Part shown: positions 41,847-51,371 of the stretch, one piece after another | How the letters are laid out: each line of letters starts with the position of its first letter | How positions within the stretch are numbered: the stretch's first letter is position 1 | NCBI RefSeq assembly: GCF_007671655.1 | Contig: NZ_VCGX01000005.1 | Coordinates: forward strand, 46,115 to 110,114 | Reading direction: 5' to 3' | Origin: Marinobacter piscis | Lineage (GTDB): Bacteria > Pseudomonadota > Gammaproteobacteria > Pseudomonadales > Oleiphilaceae | DNA: 64,000 nt | Made by a program: the position numbers and the translations under genes | The notes under the pieces: generated by a model | Told to the model about the DNA's origin: nothing | Database searches by the model: none | What the model saw: only the letters and a program-made list of their open reading frames with translations

Positions 41847-42899
41847 ATGGTATCCCTATCAGGCAACTTGAAACCCATGAGACGGCAGACCGGTCTCTCG
41901 CTCGTTGAATTGATGATCGCGCTCCTGCTGAGCACCCTGATCACGCTGGGCATACTGACCATGTACCTCGACTCTACGGAAACCTCGCGGGTGAGTCGCG
42001 CCATGGCGAGGGTGCAGGAGTCAGGGCGAATTGCCCTGGATCTCATGGCAAGAGATCTGCGAATGATGGGGTTCCAGGGCTGCGCTTTTCCCATGCAGGA
42101 CTTTGAACCGGACTTCCGCGCCTCGACTCTGGACAGAGATTTCTTTGGCACGGGATTGAGGGGAGTCCGTGTTGATGGCGATGGCTGGGATGACCTGGTG
42201 GATGATTTCGCTGTCGGCGCCATGAGTGACGATGCCGTCACAGGCTCGGATGTGCTTCAGATTCGCCGGGCAAATGGCCCTGCGTTAACCCTGGATCAGG
42301 ATATGGCCGATGGGGGGAGCATTATCAGTACCGATTCGGACCAGGCAGTAACGGAGTATCGCATGGGTGAGAATGCCTTGATAACCAACTGCGCTGCTGC
42401 GGATGTGTTTGCAGTAGGCGACCCCGACGGCTTGGAGGACCATCACATAAACCATCAGCCACTGTCCCAGAATTACCCGGAGGGGGCCCGAGTATTTCAC
42501 TTCAACACAACGAGCTATTGGGTTGGAGATACGGGCCGTAACGACCGACAGGGTAACGCTATTTTCGCTCTTTATCAGAACGGGCTTGAGGTCGTCAGTG
42601 GCGTGGAGAGATTACAGGTCCTTTATGGCGTCAGAGAAGATAATGGTGATATGCGGTATGTGACCGCGGATAACGTGGATGCCTCGGAGTGGAACTCGGT
42701 GGACGCCATACAGTTGGGGCTTCTGGTCAGTGATGAGGAGCGCGTGATGGAAATCGCTGACAGCAAAGACTATGTCTTGCCCGGGATGGCCGTGCAGCCG
42801 GCGGGTACGGCTGGAGCGCAGGCAACCTATCCGGCTGATGGGCGCCTGAGAACAACCTTTACCATGACCGTGAAGGTAAGAAACCGGATTGACCAGTAA
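41847..42899 (+). CDS. pilW: Type IV pilus minor pilin PilW
   Basis: 350 residues, the largest minor pilin. The leader ends in TG before LSLVELMIALLLSTLITLGIL. The PilW core begins RVQESGRIALDLMARDLRMMGFQGC. The globular domain is long and carries two to three Cys. ATG 41847 follows TAAGG; ATG 41877 is a possible alternative with a shorter leader. Its stop overlaps the pilX start (TAATG). Confidence 0.92.
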   Translation: MVSLSGNLKPMRRQTGLSLVELMIALLLSTLITLGILTMYLDSTETSRVSRAMARVQESGRIALDLMARDLRMMGFQGCAFPMQDFEPDFRASTLDRDFFGTGLRGVRVDGDGWDDLVDDFAVGAMSDDAVTGSDVLQIRRANGPALTLDQDMADGGSIISTDSDQAVTEYRMGENALITNCAAADVFAVGDPDGLEDHHINHQPLSQNYPEGARVFHFNTTSYWVGDTGRNDRQGNAIFALYQNGLEVVSGVERLQVLYGVREDNGDMRYVTADNVDASEWNSVDAIQLGLLVSDEERVMEIADSKDYVLPGMAVQPAGTAGAQATYPADGRLRTTFTMTVKVRNRIDQ

Positions 42900-43414
42900 T
42901 GGGTGCTGAAATGGCAAAGCGGCAAAGTAGAGTGGTTGTTGGTCCTGGCCGTGAGCGGGGCGCAGTGCTTGTCATCAGTCTCATTGTGCTGTTGGTGGTG
43001 ACGCTGCTCGGCGTTGGTAGCCTGGAAACTGCTGTTTTTCAGGAGCGAATGGCCACCAACGCCCAGTACAAGAACCTCTCGTTTCAGGACACGGCCAGCC
43101 TGCTGGAAGATATTCTGGAGGATGAAGACATCCTGGGCGGCACGGCAACAGTGATGAGTGACGCCCTGGATCGCGGGGTAGGTGTCCCGAGTAGCGCCAC
43201 CAATTACACCGATGCGGTTGATCCTGTGTCTGCCGAGTACAGAGTCACTTATGTAGGGGATGCGGGGTTGTTTGCCCGCCCGGGTGAAGAGCGATCTGCG
43301 CCGGCTCCGGGCCAAAGCACTGTTCCTCGACCGCGGTTTGAGCTTCAACTGACCACGGAAAATGCAAGCACGCAGGCGGGTTCTAGCCATACTTATGGCT
43401 TTGAGCCTAGATGA
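42899..43414 (+). CDS. pilX: Type IV pilus minor pilin PilX
   Basis: 171 residues. It has the PilX_N domain RGAVLVISLIVLLVVTLLG, then FQERMATNAQYKNLSFQDT. As in other PilX proteins, the +5 Glu of classical pilins is absent. The start at 42899 overlaps pilW; ATG 42911 (MAKRQ) is also plausible. The C-terminal part after residue 110 is variable and Pro/Ser-rich. It ends with an ATGA overlap of the next frame. Confidence 0.9.
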   Translation: MGAEMAKRQSRVVVGPGRERGAVLVISLIVLLVVTLLGVGSLETAVFQERMATNAQYKNLSFQDTASLLEDILEDEDILGGTATVMSDALDRGVGVPSSATNYTDAVDPVSAEYRVTYVGDAGLFARPGEERSAPAPGQSTVPRPRFELQLTTENASTQAGSSHTYGFEPR

Positions 43415-43440
43415 TATCCCGTTACACACAGGTGGGCACT

Positions 43441-43806
43441 ATGAATGTAAAAGTTTCGCACTTAAATCGGTTTCTTTCGCTGCTTGTTTGTTTGATTTTC
43501 TCTAGCTTGGTGGCTGCTCAGAGTTTTGACCTGGAGGGCTTTGATGAAGCCGTCGTTAGCCGGGCTGCGGAGGGGGTAGACCTGACACTTGTAACCAATA
43601 ATCAGGGAGATGTTGTGGGAATTCGCATTGTTCAGTGTGAGGACTGTCAGCACACCACCTTTCTGCCAGCCAGGGGCCTGGAGATATACGTTGGCGAGCA
43701 ACAGGTTTCTGCAAAACAGGCGGTTCAGGCAAACGGTGGGTTGGGGGTAGTGCTCTATCACCCTCAGACAAAGTTGGCGCAAAAGGTTTATTTTTATAGC
43801 CGTTAA
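43441..43806 (+). CDS. Small exported protein with CxxC motif, unknown function, in the pilus tip operon
   Basis: I do not recognise this protein. From the ATG at 43441 (MNVKVSHLNRF), with AGGTGG 6 bases upstream, it has 121 residues: a signal peptide to about residue 26 (LIFSSLVAA), then about 95 residues of probably beta-rich sequence with one CxxC (VQCEDCQHTTF). The frame is open back to 43411, where it overlaps the pilX stop. It lies between pilX and pilY1, whereas PilY2 of P. aeruginosa lies after pilY1. I saw no resemblance to PilY2 as I remember it. Position suggests a periplasmic role in pilus tip assembly or PilY1 folding. Confidence 0.8.
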   Translation: MNVKVSHLNRFLSLLVCLIFSSLVAAQSFDLEGFDEAVVSRAAEGVDLTLVTNNQGDVVGIRIVQCEDCQHTTFLPARGLEIYVGEQQVSAKQAVQANGGLGVVLYHPQTKLAQKVYFYSR

Positions 43807-43821
43807 TACTGGGGTGTCTTT

Positions 43822-46800
43822 ATGACCAATCTTCGGTTTATCAAAAATTTCATAGCGGTTCAGATGCTCGTTCTGTCCCCCTTTTTCAGTAGTGTGTACG
43901 CGGATGACACTGAAATATTTTTCAATATCGAACAGGAAGTTTCTGCACCCAACATTCTTTTCATTTTGGACAACTCGGGGAGTATGATTAATAAAGTCCG
44001 GGTCAAAGCTGCTGATTACGACCCGACAATTAATTACTCCGGCAGCTATACGACGAATGATGTCTACTACCTGGATGGTGGGAACTACTATCGTATTTCT
44101 CGATCTGCGCTTCAATGTGATGATATTGAAAGTAAGCTGGATACTCTGGGGCAAACCGCTAACTATCGATTGGCATACTGGGAAGAGGCGTCGCTGCCTT
44201 GGTATTGCGAATGGGTGCCCTGGGCTCCTGGATGCAGTGGTGATGCCGAGGGTGGATCCTGGCAATCTCTCAATCGCGAAGATGTTACAGAAGGCCCCAT
44301 TGTTTGTGAGTCTGAAGACTCTGCAAGCGATGATATTAATTGGGCAGGAATCGATGATCACGTCTATTCCACCGGGAATTATCGTAACTGGTACGCAAAC
44401 CATCGTACAGATACCTGGGTTAGTCGGCTTGAGATTGTTAAGCAAGTTGCAAATAACCTTGCTGATGGCCTTGAAGGCATGAATATCGGATTAATGTCGT
44501 TTGATGAGGATGGCAAGAATGCCGGAGAGGGCGGTAAGATTTTGCAGCCGATCGGGCCTGTCAGTGAAGTCCGCTCCGCTTTCAAGCAAGCTGTTAATGG
44601 GCTCCGGCCAGAAACTAATACGCCACTAGCTGAGACCTTGTTTGGGGCGAAGCGCTACTTTGAGGGCAGTGAGCCGTTTTTGAGCCCTGCAGCGAGGCAG
44701 CATGACGATTCGGTTTCGGATGGCAAATACAATAGCCCGATTGATCTGGAGTGCCAGGCTAACCATATTGTTTTGCTGACCGATGGGGTGCCAACCTACG
44801 ATGATAATCACAATAGCAAGATCAGGTCAGAGATAGACGTTACAGGTTGTGCCGTGATTACCGATGACAACAATAGGAGAGTTCAGAACTGCCTGGCTGA
44901 AATTGCTGAATATATGTTTGAACAGGATATAAATGATGATTATATCGGGCACCAAAGAGTAATAACGCATACTGTTGGCTTTCAAACGAATCAAGAACTT
45001 CTGAACCGGGCTGCTACAGCAGGCGGAGGAAAGTACTACGTTGCCGATAATGCTGACGAGCTGGAGAATGCCTTTTATTCGATATTCAGGGAAGTGCTGT
45101 CAACGAATACGACGTTCGCATCGCCCGGGGTTAGTGTGAGTAACTTTAACCAGCTAAATCACCTTGACTCCCTCTATTTTTCTGTTTTTGAACCTGTAGT
45201 GCAGCCGTTGTGGCCGGGTAACCTGAAGCGTTATCGCCTTCAATCAGACGGCACAATTGTAGACAGAAATGGGAATCCTGCCATCGACCAGGCGACAGGC
45301 TTTTTCCGGGATTCTGCGCAGAGTTATTGGTCACCGTCAGCCGATGGGGCTGCTGCTGGCCAGGGTGGCGCTGCTAGTGTCATAGATGCCGACAACAGCA
45401 AGCGGAAGGTTTACACGTACCTGGGAGGCTCACAGTCTCTGTCAAACGCCTCTAATGCAGTGAGTCTCAGCAATATTGATAATCTGGGTAAGGAATTATT
45501 CGGTAATCCTGATATGTTGGACGATCAGCATAAGTTATTGGTTCGCTGGACGCGGGGCCAAGACGTCCTCGACGAGGACCGGGACGGTAATATAACAGAG
45601 TCAAGGAAGTTCCTGGCTGATCCGCTGCATTCGCGCCCGTACTTACAGGTCTATGGTGGTGATCAAAACAACCCGGATACAACAATCTTTTACGGGGACA
45701 ATCAAGGTTTTCTCCATGCGATTGATGGTGAAACTGGAGAAGCCGAGTTTTCATTTATCCCTGCTGAATTGCTCATTAATCAGAATGTATACATGAACCA
45801 GCGAGTTTTAGATGGTCCCAGGCCTTATGGAATGGATGGCTCTGTTGTAGCGTGGTTTGACGATCGAAACGGTGACCGTATCGTTAATGGTTCTGACTCC
45901 GTCTATATCTATTCCGGAATGAGGAGAGGGGGGCGAAGCTACTATGCCCTTGATGTGACTGACAGAGCGTCGCCCTCTATGCTTTGGGCGATTTCCGGTG
46001 GGTCGGGTCACTTCGCGGAACTCGGGCAAACCTGGGCGGATCCGGTAAAGCACCGCGTGCGTATTGGTGATAGTGTCAAGGACGTGTTGTTCCTTTCCGG
46101 GGGCTATGATCCTCGTCAGGATGGTGTCAATGTGCGCACAGAGGATGGCATGGGGCGAGCGATCTACATGGTTGACGCAGTAACAGGAGATCGGCTCTGG
46201 TGGGCGGGAAGCAGTGCGAGTGCCGCTAACCTTAAGGTCGCTGGAATGAATTACAGTATTCCGGCAGCACCCGCCGTGATAGATGTTAATGGTGATGGTC
46301 TGGCTGACCAATTGTATGTAGGCGATATGGGTGGGCAGATTCTTCGTTTTGACTTTAACAATGGTCAGGACGCAGCAGGCTTTGCTACCGGGGGAGTTAT
46401 CGCGAGCCTGGCGGGGAGTGGGTCAGCGTCAAACCGTCGCTTTTACCATTCGCCAGATATCTCAGGCACCCTGCGAAACGGCAGGCGTTTCCTGAATTTG
46501 GCCATTGGCTCTGGCTATCAGGCACACCCACTGGATAAAGTTATCGACGATCGTTTCTACAAGCTTACGATTGATTCTGTAGATGCTCCGAGAAACGACG
46601 ACGGGGATATTGAGTATTCGATTTTGACAGAGTCGGACCTAATGGATGCAACGGATAACCTTATTCAGCAGGGCGATGCAGATGAGAAGGAGGCGGCAAC
46701 AAACTCTCTGGCGGAAGCGAAAGGTTGGTATATTCGCTTGACAAGAAATGGAGAGAAAGTGCTTTCAAGCAGTACAACGCTGCGGGGTGATCTCTACTTT

Positions 46801-47100
46801 ACGACCTTTGAGCCATCCGCAAACCTTGATCCATGCATCCCTGCTGCAGGACAGTCGAGACTGTATCACGTAAAGCTTTGGGACGGGCGTGCTGTGGTCA
46901 ACTACGACAAGATTGGCGGAGATGCGGATGAGAACCTGACCGCCTCTGACCGGTACATTACTCTCAAAACTTTGGGGTTGCCGCCTTCTCCCCAAACAAT
47001 AACCATTGACGGTGTTGAAATAATTGTTTCTGGCGCCGAGACCCTGATGCCGCCTGACCCTGGTGGGCTGGTCAGAAAGATTTACTGGTATGAGGAGTGA
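43822..47100 (+). CDS. pilY1: Type IV pilus tip adhesin/assembly protein PilY1
   Basis: 1092 residues, exported. The signal peptide is about 1-28. The N-terminal von Willebrand A domain has an intact MIDAS motif D50-x-S52-x-S54 (FILDNSGSM) and [14 protein letters not shown]. The C-terminal half is the PilY1 beta-propeller, beginning near residue 590 with [20 protein letters not shown], with EF-hand-like calcium loops D821-D829 (DVNGDGLAD) and [13 protein letters not shown]. The GGGGTG-type site before ATG 43822 is good. G+C is low, notably in the VWA part (44 of 120 bases in 44881-45000 by hand count). It overlaps pilE. Confidence 0.95.
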   Translation: MTNLRFIKNFIAVQMLVLSPFFSSVYADDTEIFFNIEQEVSAPNILFILDNSGSMINKVRVKAADYDPTINYSGSYTTNDVYYLDGGNYYRISRSALQCDDIESKLDTLGQTANYRLAYWEEASLPWYCEWVPWAPGCSGDAEGGSWQSLNREDVTEGPIVCESEDSASDDINWAGIDDHVYSTGNYRNWYANHRTDTWVSRLEIVKQVANNLADGLEGMNIGLMSFDEDGKNAGEGGKILQPIGPVSEVRSAFKQAVNGLRPETNTPLAETLFGAKRYFEGSEPFLSPAARQHDDSVSDGKYNSPIDLECQANHIVLLTDGVPTYDDNHNSKIRSEIDVTGCAVITDDNNRRVQNCLAEIAEYMFEQDINDDYIGHQRVITHTVGFQTNQELLNRAATAGGGKYYVADNADELENAFYSIFREVLSTNTTFASPGVSVSNFNQLNHLDSLYFSVFEPVVQPLWPGNLKRYRLQSDGTIVDRNGNPAIDQATGFFRDSAQSYWSPSADGAAAGQGGAASVIDADNSKRKVYTYLGGSQSLSNASNAVSLSNIDNLGKELFGNPDMLDDQHKLLVRWTRGQDVLDEDRDGNITESRKFLADPLHSRPYLQVYGGDQNNPDTTIFYGDNQGFLHAIDGETGEAEFSFIPAELLINQNVYMNQRVLDGPRPYGMDGSVVAWFDDRNGDRIVNGSDSVYIYSGMRRGGRSYYALDVTDRASPSMLWAISGGSGHFAELGQTWADPVKHRVRIGDSVKDVLFLSGGYDPRQDGVNVRTEDGMGRAIYMVDAVTGDRLWWAGSSASAANLKVAGMNYSIPAAPAVIDVNGDGLADQLYVGDMGGQILRFDFNNGQDAAGFATGGVIASLAGSGSASNRRFYHSPDISGTLRNGRRFLNLAIGSGYQAHPLDKVIDDRFYKLTIDSVDAPRNDDGDIEYSILTESDLMDATDNLIQQGDADEKEAATNSLAEAKGWYIRLTRNGEKVLSSSTTLRGDLYFTTFEPSANLDPCIPAAGQSRLYHVKLWDGRAVVNYDKIGGDADENLTASDRYITLKTLGLPPSPQTITIDGVEIIVSGAETLMPPDPGGLVRKIYWYEE

Positions 47101-47561
47101 GCGGAGTGCGGTCAGTTAAAGCGAACAAAGGCTTTACCCTGATTGAGTTGATGATCGTGGTGGCAATTATCGGAATAATCGCCGCCATCGCCTACCCCAG
47201 CTACACGGAGTATGTGGAAAGGGCGAGACGATCGGATGCTCAAGGGGCGCTCATGGGGTTGGCTGCTGCCATGGAGCGTCATCGGGCGTCGAATGGTAAT
47301 TATCAGGGCGCAGCTTCCGGGGGGAACAACACCGGAGCGCCCGCCATTTTCCCGGATGAGGCACCAATTGACGGTAGTACTAAGTATTACGACCTGACGA
47401 TCGAAGATGCCGACGCCACGTCCTATTCCTTGCAGGCAACACCCAAAAACGCCCAGGCCGGCGACGGTATTCTCACTCTCGATCATACCGGTCGCCGGGG
47501 CTGGGATGAGAACAACGACGGTGACACTGATGATGCCGGCGAAAACGACTGGGAGAAGTAA
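47097..47561 (+). CDS. pilE: Type IV pilus minor pilin PilE
   Basis: 154 residues. The leader of about 12 residues ends KG before [22 protein letters not shown], a perfect class III pilin N-terminus with Glu+5. [17 protein letters not shown] follows. No C-terminal disulfide pair is visible. GTG 47097 overlaps the pilY1 stop, and GTG 47106 is an alternative. By position it is the minor pilin PilE of the tip complex and not the major pilin. It is the last gene of the operon, with its 3' end 5 bases from the convergent fimT stop. Confidence 0.9.
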   Translation: MSGVRSVKANKGFTLIELMIVVAIIGIIAAIAYPSYTEYVERARRSDAQGALMGLAAAMERHRASNGNYQGAASGGNNTGAPAIFPDEAPIDGSTKYYDLTIEDADATSYSLQATPKNAQAGDGILTLDHTGRRGWDENNDGDTDDAGENDWEK

Positions 47562-47566
47562 GACTG

Positions 47567-48139
47567 TCAGGGGCAGGTGATCCGCCCGCCCCAGGACAGG
47601 TTGATCACTCCATCTCCGTCTTCGTCTGAGACCTGCCGTGCCCGCCCACCCCGGCTTACGGCCAGGTAGGTCATCTGCCTTGTGGAAAGGTCCTGTGGGC
47701 AGATGACCACGCTTCCGGTTCGACCATGAACGATGCCATCTGGTCCGAAGTGAATCACGCCGCTTCCCCCTGTTCTGGAGTGAACTGAGAACCGATTGTT
47801 CGGTTTGGGAATAACCCGCCATATCTCGTCATTATCCGGCTTCCGGTCCCTGTTCGAATCGGGGAAAACGGAGACCGGGAGGTTCCAATCGTCGGTACAA
47901 TTGCTGTCGGCGTCCAAAGGACAGATTGCGGCAATTTTCCGGGAAGAGACGGCGTGGCTCCGTGCCAGCGCGAGCGCGCCACGGTAGGTATTGGTGATTT
48001 CCGACCTGGCGTTATTCAGCAGTAGGGTCTGAAAATTTGGGACTGCAACGCTGAGTGAGATTGTGAAAATCGAGATTACGATAAGCAGCTCCACAAGTGT
48101 GAAGCCGCCATTGCCGGTGCAGCGGGAGTAGTTGCTCAT
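47567..48139 (-). CDS. fimT: Second GspH/FimT-type pseudopilin
   Basis: 190 residues from the ATG at 48139 (MSNYSRC); an ATG at 48169 in the same frame would add ten residues. The leader ends GG before FTLVELLIVISIFTISLSVAVPNF with Glu+5. A GspH domain with two Cys (ICPLDADSNC) follows, and the C-terminus is GGRITCP. It faces the fimU-pilE operon tail to tail and lies next to pilR, the position of fimT in P. aeruginosa. A 15-bp palindrome lies in its 5' leader at 48163-48177. Confidence 0.85.
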   Translation of the reverse strand: MSNYSRCTGNGGFTLVELLIVISIFTISLSVAVPNFQTLLLNNARSEITNTYRGALALARSHAVSSRKIAAICPLDADSNCTDDWNLPVSVFPDSNRDRKPDNDEIWRVIPKPNNRFSVHSRTGGSGVIHFGPDGIVHGRTGSVVICPQDLSTRQMTYLAVSRGGRARQVSDEDGDGVINLSWGGRITCP

Positions 48140-48162
48140 TGTACGACGTCCTTGTTTTCGTG

Positions 48163-48177
48163 GGAGCATCCTGCTCC
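48163..48177. repeat. Short palindrome in the fimT leader
   Basis: GGAGCA and TGCTCC separated by three bases, 24 bases upstream of the chosen fimT start. It could be a small mRNA hairpin or a binding site; nothing further supports either. Confidence 0.4.
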
Positions 48178-48249
48178 AAAACTCAGAAGGGTATCAAGAA
48201 TTACGGCAGTTGTATGGAGTGTTGACCGATTTGTGAGCTTGGTCGCACC

Positions 48250-49617
48250 TCACTCCATCCCCAACTTCTTCAACCGATACCGCATAGCCCGAAAACTGAT
48301 CCCCAGCCTTTTAGCCGCCGCCGTTTTATTCCATCGAGTCGCCTCCAGTGCTTTTTCAATAGCCTGGCGCTCGATGGATTCAAGGTAGTCTTCCAGATCG
48401 ATATCCCCATCCGGTACAAGTGTCGAACGGGAAGCCGCAGCTGTACTTTGCGGCCGACTCTCCAGGCTGTTACCCAGATGCAGGTCAGCCGCGCTTATCT
48501 GCTCTGAATCACACAGGGTAAAGGCGCGCTCCAGTATGTTTTCCAGCTCCCGCACGTTGCCGGGGAAGTCGTGTTCTTGCAAGCGTTCGAGAGCATCCCG
48601 GGTCAGGGTGGCGGTATCGCATTCGTATTCCCGGGCAATGCGTTCAAGGATGCGTCTGGCCAGTAGCGGAATATCGCCTGTGCGCTCCCGCAGGGGAGGT
48701 ACGGCCAGTTCGATTACGTTGATCCGGTAAAACAGGTCTTGCCGGAAAGTCCCTTCCTGAACCAGCTCCGCGAGATTTTTGTGGGTGGCGCTGAGCAGGC
48801 GTATGTCCACGGGGATTTCTTTGGTTTCACCCACCGGGCGCACGGCTTTTTCCTGAATCGCCCGCAAGAGCTTCACCTGCATGGGCAGTGGCAGATCGGC
48901 AACTTCGTCCAGAAACAGGGTGCCACCGTTTGCGGAGCGGAAGAGGCCGTCTTTGTTGTCGGTAGCGCCGGTGAAACTGCCTTTTTTATGGCCAAAGAAT
49001 TCGCTTTCCATGAGTTCCGAGGGAATTGCGCCGCAGTTAACGGCAACAAACGGGCCGTCACTGCGCGGACCCTGCAGGTGGATCATTCGCGCTACCAGTT
49101 CTTTACCACTGCCGGACTCCCCATTGATAAAGACCGGGGCCTGGCTTCTGGCCAGTTTTCGGGTCTGGTTGCGCAGGATTTTTATTTGTTGTGAGTTCCC
49201 CAGCAAAAGCCCGGGTTCATCTTGAGAATCGTCTGTACCTGGCTCCGGCCTGGCAAGCTTCAGGGCGCTGTTGACCAGCTCTCTGAGCCGGGACAGTTCA
49301 ACCGGTTTGGATACAAAATCGAAGGCGCCGGCTTTCAGTGATTCGATGGCCGTCTCCATGCAGCCATAGGCTGTGATCACCGCAACAGGCGTTGCCGGGC
49401 TGTGTTGCTGTATCCATTGCACCAGCTCGATGCCATTGCCATCCGGCAGGTTCATATCGGTCAGGCACAGATGGGGAGCCTGGGTTTTGAGAACCTGGAG
49501 GGCAGCGGTGAGATCGGGCGCAGTGAAGGTCTCAATCCCCATTCGGGTAAGAGTGATTTCAAGCAGGTCCCGGATATCCGGTTCATCATCAACAATCAGC
49601 GCGGTGTGGGTGGTCAT
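48250..49617 (-). CDS. pilR: Sigma54-dependent response regulator PilR
   Basis: 455 residues, NtrC-type. The receiver has the acidic pocket DDEPD and the phosphorylation Asp in CLTDMNLPDGNG (near residue 54). The AAA+ domain has Walker A GESGSGKE, the sigma54 loop GSFTGA and Walker B GGTLFLDEVAD. The Fis-type helix-turn-helix is NKTAAAKRLGISFRAMRYRLKKL. It activates pilin transcription with RpoN in Pseudomonas. It follows pilS in the same direction with a 20-base gap. Confidence 0.95.
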   Translation of the reverse strand: MTTHTALIVDDEPDIRDLLEITLTRMGIETFTAPDLTAALQVLKTQAPHLCLTDMNLPDGNGIELVQWIQQHSPATPVAVITAYGCMETAIESLKAGAFDFVSKPVELSRLRELVNSALKLARPEPGTDDSQDEPGLLLGNSQQIKILRNQTRKLARSQAPVFINGESGSGKELVARMIHLQGPRSDGPFVAVNCGAIPSELMESEFFGHKKGSFTGATDNKDGLFRSANGGTLFLDEVADLPLPMQVKLLRAIQEKAVRPVGETKEIPVDIRLLSATHKNLAELVQEGTFRQDLFYRINVIELAVPPLRERTGDIPLLARRILERIAREYECDTATLTRDALERLQEHDFPGNVRELENILERAFTLCDSEQISAADLHLGNSLESRPQSTAAASRSTLVPDGDIDLEDYLESIERQAIEKALEATRWNKTAAAKRLGISFRAMRYRLKKLGME

Positions 49618-49637
49618 CGTGTTATGTCGGTGTCCTT

Positions 49638-51278
49638 TCAGATAATTCGCCCGGGTGGGGCAAAGGTAATACGAAAGCAGCTGCCCGGAAGGTTATCATC
49701 CACCAGGGATAGATGGGCCTGATTGGCTTCACACAATTCTCTGGCCAGGTACAGGCCGAGGCCGGTACCGCCTTTGTCGGTGGTGTAGAACGGCTCAAAA
49801 AGCATCTCGCGGGAGCCTTCTGCAATGCCGGGGCCAAAATCTTTTATTGCTATCCAGGCGCGTTCATTATCTGCCGTGATGCCGGCGTGCAGCTCAATAG
49901 TGCGTTCCCCGGTCTCTTGCTGACTATAGCGCAGCCCATTGTCGCACAAGTTAACCAGTACCTGTTCAATCTGGCTTTTATCAAACCTGGCGGCTGGTAT
50001 GCCCGGATCAGATTTTAAGAGGATGTGAGTGGGTGGGCTTATGTTTTCCTGAGTCTGCAGGAAATCCGCTCTGAATTCTTCCAGCCAGGCTGCAACGTTC
50101 ACCAGATCGGGGTTGGCGGGTTTGCGGCGGGACAGGGTAAGAATGTTTTCTATAATACTGTTCACCCGGTGGGAGTGGCGCTGGATAATGTCCAGCATTT
50201 TCTGGTCGCCTTTATCCAGGTTGGGCGATTCTTCCATCAGCTGGGCCGCGTGGCTGATGGCACCGAGCGGATTGCGTATTTCATGGGCGATACCGGCGGT
50301 CAGTCGCCCAAGAGAGGCCAGTTTCATTTGCTGTGCCTGCTGCGTTACTTTGCTCAGGTCTTCAATAAACACAAGAATCTGCTTGTAAGGCTCCCGGTCC
50401 AGCCGGGTAAAGCTTGCCTGTAGCAGCGGCGATGTGGGTGTAGGCTGGAAGGGCTCTGTGCGTTTGTCGGGGGCTTGCTGCCAGGCCTCCAGTCGCAGCT
50501 TAAGGGGGGCTGGCAGGGTGCGGGGTGAGGGTTCCGGTGTTTTCATGGCGCCTGGAATTCCGAACAACAGCTCTTCGGCGGCCGCGTTGGCTACGCGAAT
50601 CTCCCCCTGCCGGTCCAGCACAAGAATCCCTGTGCGCATACGTTGAATAATCTGCTGGTTTATGTTTTCCAGCTCGGCAATGCTGCGTGCGCGGCTGCGG
50701 GCAAGGGCTTCACTGTGAATCATCCGGCGGGAAATGCTCTGCAGAATAATCGCAGTTGCAAAGTACAGAATACCCAGTGAACCGGCACGGACAATGTCGT
50801 CTCCGGGGCCGTCGAGGGTCAGCACGGCCCATGCAGAGATGCTGAGCGAGCAGATGGTTGCTAGGGCCGCGTAAAAGGTACCTATACGGTTGGGGTTGAG
50901 TATGTTGCCGGCGGCAACAATGACAATGACGAGGTTGGCGACGCCGTTGGTAATGCCGGTGCTGGCAAACAGCAGCCCGTGCATAATCAGAATGTCCAGC
51001 AAAAGCGACAGGGTAATGTGTCGCTTGTTGGGCTGAAACCCGGCCAGCAATGAGAGTGCGATAAAGCCGTTCAGCGCCAGGTAGCCTGCCGCGCCAAGCT
51101 GATAAAAGTAGGGCAGCCGGAATTGCGTGTCGAAGCTTATGGGATCAATAAACAGCAATGCGACCAGCATCAGGCTGATAATGAGGCGGTAATGGTTGTA
51201 TATGCGGAATAGGCTGGTCCGCTTCAGACCGGTTGTGTATTTGTCAGTACTGCCAGCCGCTGCTGTGTTTGGTGCCAT
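49638..51278 (-). CDS. pilS: Sensor histidine kinase PilS
   Basis: 546 residues from the ATG at 51278 (MAPNTAAAGST); the frame is open further upstream into the nadE region but without family sequence. Five to six N-terminal membrane helices (about 30-190) are followed by a PAS domain (RTGILVLDRQGEIRVANAAAEELL). The His box is GIAHEIRNPLGAISHAAQL. The ATPase N, G1 and G2 boxes (VLVNLCDNGLRYS, IKDFGPGI, KGGTGLGLYLAREL) are complete. Pairs with PilR directly downstream. Confidence 0.95.
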   Translation of the reverse strand: MAPNTAAAGSTDKYTTGLKRTSLFRIYNHYRLIISLMLVALLFIDPISFDTQFRLPYFYQLGAAGYLALNGFIALSLLAGFQPNKRHITLSLLLDILIMHGLLFASTGITNGVANLVIVIVAAGNILNPNRIGTFYAALATICSLSISAWAVLTLDGPGDDIVRAGSLGILYFATAIILQSISRRMIHSEALARSRARSIAELENINQQIIQRMRTGILVLDRQGEIRVANAAAEELLFGIPGAMKTPEPSPRTLPAPLKLRLEAWQQAPDKRTEPFQPTPTSPLLQASFTRLDREPYKQILVFIEDLSKVTQQAQQMKLASLGRLTAGIAHEIRNPLGAISHAAQLMEESPNLDKGDQKMLDIIQRHSHRVNSIIENILTLSRRKPANPDLVNVAAWLEEFRADFLQTQENISPPTHILLKSDPGIPAARFDKSQIEQVLVNLCDNGLRYSQQETGERTIELHAGITADNERAWIAIKDFGPGIAEGSREMLFEPFYTTDKGGTGLGLYLARELCEANQAHLSLVDDNLPGSCFRITFAPPGRII

Positions 51279-51371
51279 GGTCTGCAGAAATCCGTTATGG
51301 TGCGGAAGAAATAAACGCCTGAGCGGGGGTATAATAGCCTTTAAGCGGCAACGAATTACAGGAGTCTCATT

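Noticed and set aside
43462..44445. 327-codon antisense frame across the small CxxC gene and pilY1
   Set aside because: No recognisable protein features; both sense genes have signal peptides and good starts.
46783..46791. RGD tripeptide in PilY1 (residues 988-990)
   Set aside because: PilY1 of P. aeruginosa has an integrin-binding RGD as I recall, but at a different place in the protein. In this probably marine organism the match is most likely chance.
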